From an uncultured Lachnospiraceae bacterium (GTDB lineage: Bacteria; Bacillota; Clostridia; Lachnospirales; Lachnospiraceae), in contig CAJUNR010000011.1 of assembly GCA_910587765.1 (NCBI GenBank), positions 47,439 through 111,438 of the forward strand: a stretch of DNA of 64,000 bases. Reading direction: 5' to 3'. Both the position numbers and the translations under genes were made by a program. Shown here piece after piece: positions 35,850 to 42,356 of this stretch (the first letter of the stretch is position 1; each line of letters begins with the position of its first letter). The notes under the pieces were generated by a model, which had not been told where the DNA came from, ran no database searches, and was given only the letters and a program-made list of their open reading frames with translations.

Positions 35850-36335
35850 ATGAACAGCAGTTATGCGTATTTCTCACCGTTTCGGATGAGCAGGGGCCCC
35901 GGCAATGCCATGGCGGCTGCCGGCTCCGGCAGGACGGATCCCGCGGCCGGGACGATGCCGGGAGACGGCAGAAGAGTGGACGGCCGGAGCGGATCCGGCA
36001 CCGAAGAGTGCCAGACCTGCAAGAACCGTAAATATAAGGACGGCTCCAACGACCCCGGCGTCTCTTTCAAGACGGCGACGCATCTGGCTCCTGAGACGGC
36101 GTCGTATGCGATCCGTGCGCATGAAGGAGAACACGTAGCTCACGCCTGGGCGGATGCGGCGAAGAATGACAAGGAGATCGTCTCCCAGTCGGTCACCTAC
36201 CACACGGATATCTGTCCGGAATGCGGGCGGACTTACATGTCGGGAGGCACTACGCGGACCGTCACCCGTTCCGCTCCGGAGACTTACGAGGCGGAGAAGG
36301 TGGAGAGGGGCCGTTTCATAGATGTAAAGGCGTAA
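35850..36335 (+). CDS. SprA-related putative metalloprotease
   Basis: 161 residues. It matches the SprA-related family (putative metalloproteases): a Gly/Arg-rich N-terminus, then CQTCKNRKYKDGSNDPGVSFK, then RAHEGEHVAHA, which holds an HExxH zinc site (HEGEH), and a second cysteine pair, CPECGRTYMSGG. No signal peptide is visible. The only ATG (35850) lacks a ribosome site; GGGGGCGG at about 35819-35826 instead lies close to in-frame ATC codons at 35832 and 35835, so a non-standard start adding ISPIS is possible. Function is unknown. Confidence 0.8.
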   Translation: MNSSYAYFSPFRMSRGPGNAMAAAGSGRTDPAAGTMPGDGRRVDGRSGSGTEECQTCKNRKYKDGSNDPGVSFKTATHLAPETASYAIRAHEGEHVAHAWADAAKNDKEIVSQSVTYHTDICPECGRTYMSGGTTRTVTRSAPETYEAEKVERGRFIDVKA

Positions 36336-36361
36336 CCGCTCATGCGGAGAATGACAGACAG

Positions 36362-36412
36362 ACAGCCTGTCCGGGCATCGGGAACAGAAGATGCCGGGCA
36401 GGCTGTTTGACG
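36362..36412. terminator. Hairpin between convergent genes
   Basis: A 17-bp imperfect stem (36362-36379 with 36390-36406, one bulge), followed by TTGA on the forward strand. It probably ends both the metalloprotease unit and ilvN transcripts. The T-run is short, so termination efficiency is uncertain. Confidence 0.6.
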
Positions 36413-36444
36413 TGCGGTTCGTATGTGCGGCGGGGAGGTCTGTC

Positions 36445-36954
36445 TTACCGCTCCATCCGGCTGATGGATTCGATGCCCACGCTTCCGCCGCGAACTACTT
36501 CGATGTTCTTAAATTCGCTCTTCATAAGCTGTACGACGGCGTCGTTCTTCGTGGCCGTCTGCACAAATTCCAGAAGAAGGCTGTTCTTGCCGTAATCAAT
36601 GACTCTTGCCCGGAACGTCTCGGCGATCTGAAAGAGTTCGACTTTGTCCTCGGCGGAACAGTGAAGCACTTTCACATACAGGATTTCCTTCATGCGCACG
36701 AAGATATCGGTAAAATCAATCACTTTGATGACTTCAACCATGCGGTTCAATTGTTTCTTGATCTGTTCAAACGTCTCGTCGTCGCTGACTGTGGCGATGG
36801 TCATGCGGGATACCGTAGGGTCTTCGGTCGTTCCGACCGTCAGGCTGTCCAGGTTATAAGATTTCGCGGAGAAAAGCCCGGAGATCTTGGAGAGCACGCC
36901 TACCTGATTTTCTACATACAGAGAGATCCATCTTTTTTTCATGATATTGTCCAT
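36445..36954 (-). CDS. ilvN: Acetolactate synthase small (regulatory) subunit
   Basis: 169 residues, the long IlvH/IlvN form. The N-terminal ACT domain (WISLYVENQVGVLSKISGLF, YNLDSLTVGTTEDPTVSRM) binds valine for feedback inhibition, and the C-terminal ACT-like domain activates the large subunit. It lies 44 bases after ilvB and shares its T-box control. The start at 36954 has AGGA 7 bases ahead; MKK four codons later is the alternative. Confidence 0.94.
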   Translation of the reverse strand: MDNIMKKRWISLYVENQVGVLSKISGLFSAKSYNLDSLTVGTTEDPTVSRMTIATVSDDETFEQIKKQLNRMVEVIKVIDFTDIFVRMKEILYVKVLHCSAEDKVELFQIAETFRARVIDYGKNSLLLEFVQTATKNDAVVQLMKSEFKNIEVVRGGSVGIESISRMER

Positions 36955-36998
36955 TTTTCTTCCTCTTGTCTTGATTCTGCTGATTGAAGGTTCCGTCT

Positions 36999-38717
36999 TT
37001 AACAGTCCATGATCATATCTTCCAGAGTGCCGCCCGGTTTGATCATCGGGTAGACCATCTCGTCCGGATCAATGATAAATTCGATCAGCGTCGGCGCTTT
37101 GGTGTTTTTCTTTGCTTCTTCAAATGCCGCCGCAATCTCCTCCTTGTTTGTGACGCGGATCCCTTTGGCTCCGTAGCTTTCCGCCAGGCGTACAAAATCC
37201 GGGGTGTATTCCGGATATTCCGTCCGGCCGCTGCGGCGGGAGAGCGCGCCTGCCTTCAGATTCGTCATGCCGTAGCGCTTGCCGTAGAACAGGTGCTGCC
37301 ATTGACGCACCATCCCCAGATATTCGTTGTTGAAGATGCAGACGATGATCGGAAGCTCTTCCAGAACCGCGGTCGCCATCTCCTGAATGTTCATCTGGAT
37401 GCCGCCGTCGCCGGAGATGGAGATCACCGGTACGCCCGGGTTGCCGATCTGAGCGCCGATGGCTCCGGGGAGTCCGTAGCCCATCGTGCCGAGGCCTCCG
37501 GAGGTGACGAGCTGTTTTTTCTCCGTGATATCCGCGTACTGGGAGACCAGCATCTGGTGCTGTCCGACATCCGTGACGATCAGCGCTTCGTCGAACTGGC
37601 GGTTGATCTCGCCGATGATGTCCATGGGGCTCATGCGGCTGTTGGGACGCATGACCAGAGGATGCTCCTTCTTCCAGCTCTCGATCTGGGTCAGCCACTT
37701 TGCGCAGTGATTTTCCTGCACGTATTCGTTCATACGGGTGAGCGCTTCCTTTGCATCCGCTACAATGGGGATGTCCACCTGAATATTTTTGGAGATGGAG
37801 GCGGTATCAACGTCGATATGTACGATCTGCGCGTGCGGTGCAAACTCATGTACTCTTCCGGTAATCCGGTCATTGAAGCGGGTTCCGATGGAGAACAGAA
37901 GATCGCAGTTGCTGACGGCATTGTTGGCTGCGTAGGAGCCGTGCATGCCGATGTTGCCGATGTACAGAGGATGCAGGGTGGAGACGGCTCCCCGTCCCAT
38001 GATGGTAGTGACTACCGGAATGCCGGTCTTTTCCACCACCTGGGTAAATTCCGCGTTGGCCCGGGCGATATTGACGCCGCCTCCGGCCAGGAAAAGCGGT
38101 TTTTTCGCCTTCTGGAGAAGCTTGATCGCTTTCTTGAGCTGTCCCATGTGGATGCTGGTGTAGGGCTTGTAGCCGCGGATATTGACCGTCTTCGGATATT
38201 CCGCGGACCCCATCTCCGCCATGACGTCTTTCGGCAGGTCCACAAGAACAGGCCCCGGTCTTCCGGTGCGTGCAATATAGAACGCGTCTTTGATAATACG
38301 TCCAAGATCCGCGCGGTTGCGGACGGTGACGCTGTATTTGGTAATGTTTCTGGTGATGCCTACGATATCCACTTCCTGAAACGCGTCGTTGCCGATCAGA
38401 TTCTTCGCCACCTGTCCGGTAAAGCATACCAGCGGGACGCTGTCGTAGTTGGCCGTGGCAAGTCCGGTGACCAGATTGGTGGCGCCGGGTCCGCTCGTCA
38501 CGAGACAGACGCCGACTTTGCCGGTCGTTCTGGCGTAGGCGTCCGCTTCGTGCGACAGCGCCTGCTCATGCCTGGGCAGCACGACGGCGATCTGGTCCTG
38601 CCGGTACAGCTCATCGCTGATGTCAATGGTACAGGCGCCGGGATAGCCGAAGACGACTTCCACGCCTTCTTCTTTTAAAGCGTTGACCAGTAATCTGTTT
38701 CCTGAAATCTGTTTCAT
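36999..38717 (-). CDS. ilvB: Acetolactate synthase large (catalytic) subunit
   Basis: 572 residues. A thiamine diphosphate enzyme joining two pyruvates, or pyruvate and 2-ketobutyrate, in valine, leucine and isoleucine synthesis. Seen: the N-terminal ThDP domain (GVEVVFGYPGACTIDI, RHEQALSHEADAYAR), the FAD-binding middle part, and the C-terminal ThDP/Mg motif SGDGGIQMNIQEMATA...NNEYLGMVRQWQ. The ATG at 38717 follows AGGAGG by 9 bases; an upstream in-frame start lies in the leader and is rejected. Expression is controlled by the T-box leader directly upstream. Confidence 0.96.
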   Translation of the reverse strand: MKQISGNRLLVNALKEEGVEVVFGYPGACTIDISDELYRQDQIAVVLPRHEQALSHEADAYARTTGKVGVCLVTSGPGATNLVTGLATANYDSVPLVCFTGQVAKNLIGNDAFQEVDIVGITRNITKYSVTVRNRADLGRIIKDAFYIARTGRPGPVLVDLPKDVMAEMGSAEYPKTVNIRGYKPYTSIHMGQLKKAIKLLQKAKKPLFLAGGGVNIARANAEFTQVVEKTGIPVVTTIMGRGAVSTLHPLYIGNIGMHGSYAANNAVSNCDLLFSIGTRFNDRITGRVHEFAPHAQIVHIDVDTASISKNIQVDIPIVADAKEALTRMNEYVQENHCAKWLTQIESWKKEHPLVMRPNSRMSPMDIIGEINRQFDEALIVTDVGQHQMLVSQYADITEKKQLVTSGGLGTMGYGLPGAIGAQIGNPGVPVISISGDGGIQMNIQEMATAVLEELPIIVCIFNNEYLGMVRQWQHLFYGKRYGMTNLKAGALSRRSGRTEYPEYTPDFVRLAESYGAKGIRVTNKEEIAAAFEEAKKNTKAPTLIEFIIDPDEMVYPMIKPGGTLEDMIMDC

Positions 38718-38770
38718 CTTTATAAACCTCCTGTTATAAACCTCCTGATTGAAGTTGTTTGAAGCCGTAT

Positions 38771-39045
38771 GCATAAAAAACGCCCCAAGCTCTAAAGCTC
38801 AGGGCGAATGGGTCCGCGGTACCACCTGATTTCAGAAAGAATCTTTCTGCACTCATCCGATACAGGTTCTGCCTATATCGTCTCCCTGTAACGCGGGAAC
38901 GCGTCGAAGCCTACTTGGCAGTCTGCTCTCTGCCGTTGGGTCCGCTGCTCGAAGGCTACTTCCACAATACCGTCACGAAGATTTTCACCATCCATCTTCT
39001 CTCTGGGCATCGGAATACTGTGTACTCCTCCTTGTCACTGCATTT
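38771..39045 (-). ncRNA. T-box leader controlling ilvBN
   Basis: On the reverse strand the leader contains a stem I with the AGTA loop-E motif (39023-39026), an upper stem (CACAGTATTCC with GGTATTGTG), and the paired strand GAA followed by GTA (38957-38959), which is the predicted specifier codon (Val). The T-box proper, AGGTGGTACCGCGGACC (about 38811-38827), is nearly consensus and its TGGT pairs with the tRNA 3' end. The terminator is CGCCCTGAGCT...GGGGCG with TTTTTT (38775-38806). Uncharged tRNA would favour the antiterminator. A branched-chain amino acid leader fits the downstream genes. Confidence 0.92.
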
Positions 39046-39073
39046 GCCGTTTGTTAAAAGTGATATTGCTATC

Positions 39074-39103
39074 ATTATAGTGGCAGAGGGCGTGGTCTGT
39101 CAA
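39074..39103 (-). promoter_or_regulatory. Promoter of the T-box/ilvBN transcript
   Basis: On the reverse strand TTGACA (39098-39103), an 18-base spacer and TATAAT (39074-39079). The transcript would start near 39067, just before the T-box stem I. Confidence 0.85.
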
Positions 39104-39170
39104 TCAGTTTTTCGCCGGTTTGCAGTGTTTTGCAGTGTTTTCACCCCCTCTGGATTTTTTTCCCGATTTC

Positions 39171-39179
39171 TGGTATAGT
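39171..39179 (+). promoter_or_regulatory. Extended -10 immediately before the PPTase start codon
   Basis: TGG-TATAGT (TATAGT 39174-39179) is followed after only 6 bases by the ATG at 39186, so transcription would begin at or next to the start codon. No ribosome site lies between. Confidence 0.45.
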
Positions 39180-39185
39180 ATAAAA

Positions 39186-39854
39186 ATGATGATACAGGTA
39201 TATGCGGTGGACGCCGCAGGGCAGAATTTTATGGATGAGCGGTGGAGCCGCTATCTGTCGGCCGGGCGCCAGGAGGAGGCGGCCGGAATCAGGCAGGAGC
39301 GGCACAGACAGCTATTTCTCGGAGCGGAGGCGCTTTTGAACCGGAGTCTGGAGGCGGCGGGAGCGCCGGTGGAGCTTCCGGCGGCGTATACGAGAAACCG
39401 GCATGGAAAGCCTTATCTGACGGCGGCGGAAGGGCTGTATGTGAACTGGTCTCATTCGGGGACCCGCGCCGTCTGTGCGCTTTCGGACAGGGAAGTGGGA
39501 ATTGATCTGCAGGACACCTGCAGAGAGCCGGGAGAGGCGCTGATCCGCAGAGTGCTGCAGCCGGAGGAGCGGGATTTCTATGAACGGACGCCGACAGACC
39601 GGCGAAAGAAGCTTTTTTACGAATACTGGACGGTCAAGGAAAGCGTTCTGAAAGCATTCGGGACAGGATTTTGCACTTCTCTGGAACGGTTTTATGTACG
39701 GATGGACCGAACGTATCCGGAAGTGATTTCGTCAGGCGCACTGCCTTCGTATACGTGCAGGCTTCTGGACGCGGGGGAAGGCTACGCGGCTGCGGTTTGC
39801 GTAGAAGGCGTGCATCCCGGGATGGACGCGCAGATTCCCGTGAAATATTTGTGA
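39186..39854 (+). CDS. 4'-phosphopantetheinyl transferase, Sfp type
   Basis: 222 residues. Transfers phosphopantetheine from CoA to a carrier-protein serine. Seen: NRHGKPYL, NWSHSGTRAVCALS, GIDLQDT (Mg-binding Asp; the usual second Glu is Gln here) and FYEYWTVKESVLKAFGTG, which includes the KExxxK motif. The two-fold Sfp length is present, unlike the short AcpS. The Mg site keeps Asp and the Glu of WTVKE. No PKS or NRPS genes are nearby. It starts without a visible ribosome site (see the promoter entry) and ends 13 bases before the sirtuin gene. Confidence 0.92.
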   Translation: MMIQVYAVDAAGQNFMDERWSRYLSAGRQEEAAGIRQERHRQLFLGAEALLNRSLEAAGAPVELPAAYTRNRHGKPYLTAAEGLYVNWSHSGTRAVCALSDREVGIDLQDTCREPGEALIRRVLQPEERDFYERTPTDRRKKLFYEYWTVKESVLKAFGTGFCTSLERFYVRMDRTYPEVISSGALPSYTCRLLDAGEGYAAAVCVEGVHPGMDAQIPVKYL

Positions 39855-39867
39855 GGAGGCAGAGGAT

Positions 39868-40587
39868 ATGACAGATGCAGTGAATACGCTGAAACAATGG
39901 GTGGACGAGAGCGATAATATTGTCTTTTTCGGAGGTGCGGGCGTCTCTACGGAGAGCGGCATTCCGGATTTTCGGAGTGTGGACGGACTGTATCACCAGC
40001 AGTACGACTATCCGCCGGAGACGATTTTAAGCCATACCTTTTACCGGAGGATGACGGAAGAGTTCTACCGTTTTTACAGGGCCAAGATGCTCGCGCTCTC
40101 GGCACAGCCGAACGCGGCCCACAAAAAGCTCGCTCAGTGGGAACAGGAAGGGAAGCTCAGGGCGGTTGTGACGCAGAACATCGACGGGCTTCATCAGGCG
40201 GCCGGGAGTAAAAAAGTCTACGAGCTCCACGGCTCCGTGCACAGGAACTACTGCGAGAAATGCGGGGCGTTTTACGACGCGGAATATATCCTGCATTCCA
40301 CCGGCGTGCCGGTCTGTGAGAAATGCGGCGGGCGCATCAAGCCGGATGTGGTGCTGTACGAGGAGGGACTCGATACGGCGACGATGCAGGGCGCAGTGCG
40401 GGCGATCAGCCATGCGGATGTGCTGATCATCGGCGGAACCTCCCTCACGGTCTATCCGGCGGCCGGACTGATTGATTATTATAACGGCAGTAAGCTGGTG
40501 CTGATCAATCGTTCGGTCACACCCATGGATTCGCGGGCGGACCTCCTCGTACAGGGGAGCATCGGCGAGATTTTCAGCAGATTATAG
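39868..40587 (+). CDS. cobB: NAD-dependent protein deacylase (sirtuin, CobB class)
   Basis: 239 residues. NAD-binding GAGVSTESGIPDFRS, TQNIDGLHQAAG and GTSLTVYPAAGL, the catalytic His in ELHGSVHR, and a four-Cys zinc site (CEKCG near 130, CEKCG near 153). It removes acetyl or acyl groups from lysines, releasing nicotinamide and O-acyl-ADP-ribose. GAGGAGGCAGAGG precedes the ATG. Probably co-transcribed with the preceding transferase and the DUF951 gene. Confidence 0.95.
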   Translation: MTDAVNTLKQWVDESDNIVFFGGAGVSTESGIPDFRSVDGLYHQQYDYPPETILSHTFYRRMTEEFYRFYRAKMLALSAQPNAAHKKLAQWEQEGKLRAVVTQNIDGLHQAAGSKKVYELHGSVHRNYCEKCGAFYDAEYILHSTGVPVCEKCGGRIKPDVVLYEEGLDTATMQGAVRAISHADVLIIGGTSLTVYPAAGLIDYYNGSKLVLINRSVTPMDSRADLLVQGSIGEIFSRL

Positions 40588-40617
40588 GGCGGAAGAGGTA
40601 TGGAAACGGAGGCGTCT

Positions 40618-40800
40618 ATGGAATATCAGGTAGGAGATATTGTGAAACTGAAAAAACCGCATCCGTGCGGGAGTCAGGAATGGGAAATACTGCGTGTGGG
40701 AGCGGATTTCCGCCTGAAGTGCGAAGGCTGCGGCCGTCAGGTCATGGTAGCGAGAAAGCTGGTCGAAAAAAACACCCGAGGACTGCGAAAAAAAGCTTGA
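40618..40800 (+). CDS. DUF951 family small protein
   Basis: 60 residues: MEYQVGDIVKLKKPHPCGSQ with WEILRVGADFRLKCEGCGRQVM. The conserved block PHPCG and the CxxCG pair are hallmarks of DUF951, a short SH3-like family, often found close to the rpsF cluster in Clostridia. The ATG at 40618 is chosen because GGAGG lies 6 bases ahead; an upstream ATG at 40600 would need the same ribosome site at impossible spacing. Function unknown; nucleic-acid binding is a guess from fold and context. Confidence 0.87.
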   Translation: MEYQVGDIVKLKKPHPCGSQEWEILRVGADFRLKCEGCGRQVMVARKLVEKNTRGLRKKA

Positions 40801-40916
40801 AAATAAAGGGAATTTATGTTATAGTTTTACCCTGTGATATATGACGGCCCTGTAATCAGGGCGATTCCTTGCGCATGGATGAGAACGTGCGCCAGAGACC
40901 AGAAGGAGGTAAAGGC
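40797..40916 (+). promoter_or_regulatory. Promoter and leader of the rpsF-ssb-rpsR operon
   Basis: TTGAAA (40797-40802), 17 bases, TATAGT (40820-40825). The -35 overlaps the DUF951 stop. The leader contains GCCCTG-TAAT-CAGGGC and TGCGCAT...GTGCGCC hairpins. S6:S18 autoregulate this operon through leader RNA in other bacteria, and these hairpins could serve that purpose, though the CCG bulge of the known motif was not identified with confidence. Confidence 0.7.
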
Positions 40917-41204
40917 ATGAACAAATATGAATTAGCACTGATTGTGAATGCAAGAATCGAAGATGATGAGAGAGCGGCAGCCGTAGAGAAAGCAAAAGAG
41001 ATCATCACACGCTTCGGCGGCGTGGTGACGGAAGTGGAAGACGGCGGCAAGAAGAGACTCGCGTATGAGATCCAGAAGATGAGAGAAGGATTCTACTACT
41101 TCATCCAGTTCGACGCACCGGCGACCTGTCCGGCGGAAGTAGAGAAGCGCGTGCGTATTCTGGACAATGTCATCCGCTATCTGTGCGTTCGCAAAGATGC
41201 ATAA
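40917..41204 (+). CDS. rpsF: 30S ribosomal protein S6
   Basis: 95 residues. NKYELALIVNARIEDDERAA, VEDGGKKRLAYEIQKMREGFYYFIQFDA in order, and ILRYLCVRKDA-like end are typical. S6 sits next to S18 on the platform of the small subunit. The ATG at 40917 follows AAGGAGG by 8 bases. It heads the conserved rpsF-ssb-rpsR unit. Confidence 0.97.
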   Translation: MNKYELALIVNARIEDDERAAAVEKAKEIITRFGGVVTEVEDGGKKRLAYEIQKMREGFYYFIQFDAPATCPAEVEKRVRILDNVIRYLCVRKDA

Positions 41205-41231
41205 TGACGGCATATTAAGAGGTGATTGTTA

Positions 41232-41702
41232 ATGAATAAAGTAGTTTTAATGGGACGTCTGACCAGAGACCCGGAGATCCGTTATTCCAACGGCGAGAAT
41301 GCGCTCGCAATTGCGAGATTTACACTGGCCGTGGACCGCAGATTCAACCGGAGAGACGATCAGACCGCAGATTTTATTACCTGTAAAGCCTTTGGAAAGC
41401 AGGCGGAGTTTGCCGAGCGTTTTCTTCGCCAGGGAATCAAGGTGGCTGCGTGCGGCAGAATCGAGACCGGAAGCTATACCAACCGGGAGGGCCAGAAGGT
41501 TTACACGACGGAAGTGATTCTGGACGAGATCGAATTTGCGGAGAGCAAGGCGGCGAGCGACGCGAATCGCGGCAGTATGGGTATGGGGGGCGGATATCAG
41601 TCCGCGCCGGCACCGGCTCCGATGCCAGGTCCCATGGACGCGGCAGGAGACGGATTTATGAATATCCCGGATGGGATCGACGAAGAACTGCCTTTCAATT
41701 AA
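41232..41702 (+). CDS. ssb: Single-stranded DNA-binding protein
   Basis: 156 residues. OB-fold with NKVVLMGRLTRDPEIRYSNG, FTLAVDRRF and FITCKAFGKQAEF, a flexible Gly/Pro/Met/Ala linker (residues about 112-145), and the acidic C-terminal tip DGIDEELPFN, which recruits replication and repair proteins. It lies between the S6 and S18 genes, the usual order, and is preceded by AGAGGTG. Confidence 0.97.
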   Translation: MNKVVLMGRLTRDPEIRYSNGENALAIARFTLAVDRRFNRRDDQTADFITCKAFGKQAEFAERFLRQGIKVAACGRIETGSYTNREGQKVYTTEVILDEIEFAESKAASDANRGSMGMGGGYQSAPAPAPMPGPMDAAGDGFMNIPDGIDEELPFN

Positions 41703-41743
41703 CAGTCGGATTTGATACAGGAATGTGAGAAGGAGGAATCATC

Positions 41744-42007
41744 ATGGCTTACACCAAAAATGAAAAAAGCGACGCTCCGAAAATGAGAAGAGGCGGACGC
41801 AGAAGAAAAAAAGTTTGCGTATTCTGTGGCAAAGAGAACAATGAGATTGATTACAAAGATGTAAATAAATTAAAGAGATACGTTTCCGAGAGAGGAAAGA
41901 TCCTTCCGAGAAGGATCACCGGAAACTGTGCAAAGCATCAGAGAGCACTCACCGTTGCGATCAAGAGAGCAAGACACGTGGCTCTCATGCCGTACACAGC
42001 AGAGTAG
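41744..42007 (+). CDS. rpsR: 30S ribosomal protein S18, cysteine-bearing form
   Basis: 87 residues. [21 protein letters not shown] and [21 protein letters not shown] in order. The CxxC and the later C...H are a zinc-ribbon-like set kept in this C+ form of S18. Binds S6 and 16S rRNA. It closes the operon; a GCACCGC/GCGGTGC terminator follows. Confidence 0.98.
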   Translation: MAYTKNEKSDAPKMRRGGRRRKKVCVFCGKENNEIDYKDVNKLKRYVSERGKILPRRITGNCAKHQRALTVAIKRARHVALMPYTAE

Positions 42008-42021
42008 GAACAACTTTTTGG

Positions 42022-42045
42022 GCACCGCTTCGGCGGTGCTTTTTT
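42022..42045 (+). terminator. Terminator of the rpsF operon
   Basis: Stem GCACCGC-TTCG-GCGGTGC (42022-42039) with a stable TTCG tetraloop, followed by TTTTTT. Confidence 0.95.
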
Positions 42046-42078
42046 ATGCATACTTCTCACACTCATGCCGGTTCTCAG

Positions 42079-42280
42079 CCCGATGTGGGCAGATCATCCT
42101 GAAAGACCCATTGAGAGGCGCCGGTCCTTAGGCGCGGTTTTTCACGCGCCTTAGTACCGCTGCGTCCTCTCATTAAGCGCAAGCGGGGTCTGGAAGGATG
42201 ATCTGCCCGCGTCGGGCGTCCGGGCGGCGTAAGTCTGACGGGCAACCATCTTGCGGGAAAACCCGGCGGGATTCTTTTTT
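42079..42280 (+). ncRNA. Candidate structured RNA or hairpin element with its own terminator
   Basis: A 138-nt region folds end to end. CCCGA/TCGGG (42079-42083 with 42212-42216); a perfect 13-bp stem (42087-42099 with 42196-42208); AGACCC/GGGTCT (42104-42109 with 42186-42191); GAGAGG/CCTCTC (42113-42118 with 42166-42171); a short GC-GCAA-GC side hairpin (42177-42184); CGC plus CGGT with ACCG plus GCG; a 5x5 internal loop (CCTTA against TTAGT); GGCGCG/CGCGCC with an 8-base loop. A terminator (42248-42257 with 42262-42272, then TCTTTTTT) ends it on the forward strand. No good promoter of its own was found. It does not look like 6S, SRP, tmRNA or RNase P RNA. Confidence 0.55.
42195..42247. repeat. 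Copy 1 of an imperfect 53-nt repeat
   Basis: AGGATGATCTGCCCGCG followed by TCGG and later GGCGTAAGTC, ending GGCAACC. The first 21 bases match the copy at 47285 in 18 positions, and the last 22 match with one gap. It contains the 3' strand of the long hairpin above and lies upstream of its terminator. Confidence 0.6.
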
Positions 42281-42284
42281 CTGC

Positions 42285-42313
42285 TTGTCCGGGGGTAGAG
42301 TTAATGGTATAAT
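42285..42313 (+). promoter_or_regulatory. Promoter of the gdpP-like/rplI/dnaB cluster
   Basis: TTGTCC (42285-42290), 17 bases, then TATAAT (42308-42313) with an extended TGG. Transcription would start near 42320. Confidence 0.75.
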
Positions 42314-42356
42314 CAAAAGGATGTATCATTCCAACTGTTGAGCAGAGGAACCAAAC

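Noticed and set aside
42079..42216. 6S RNA or SRP RNA as the identity of the structured element
   Set aside because: No central bubble with the expected arrangement and no GGAAGGAAGCAGCC-type SRP apical loop; the length and helix order do not fit.
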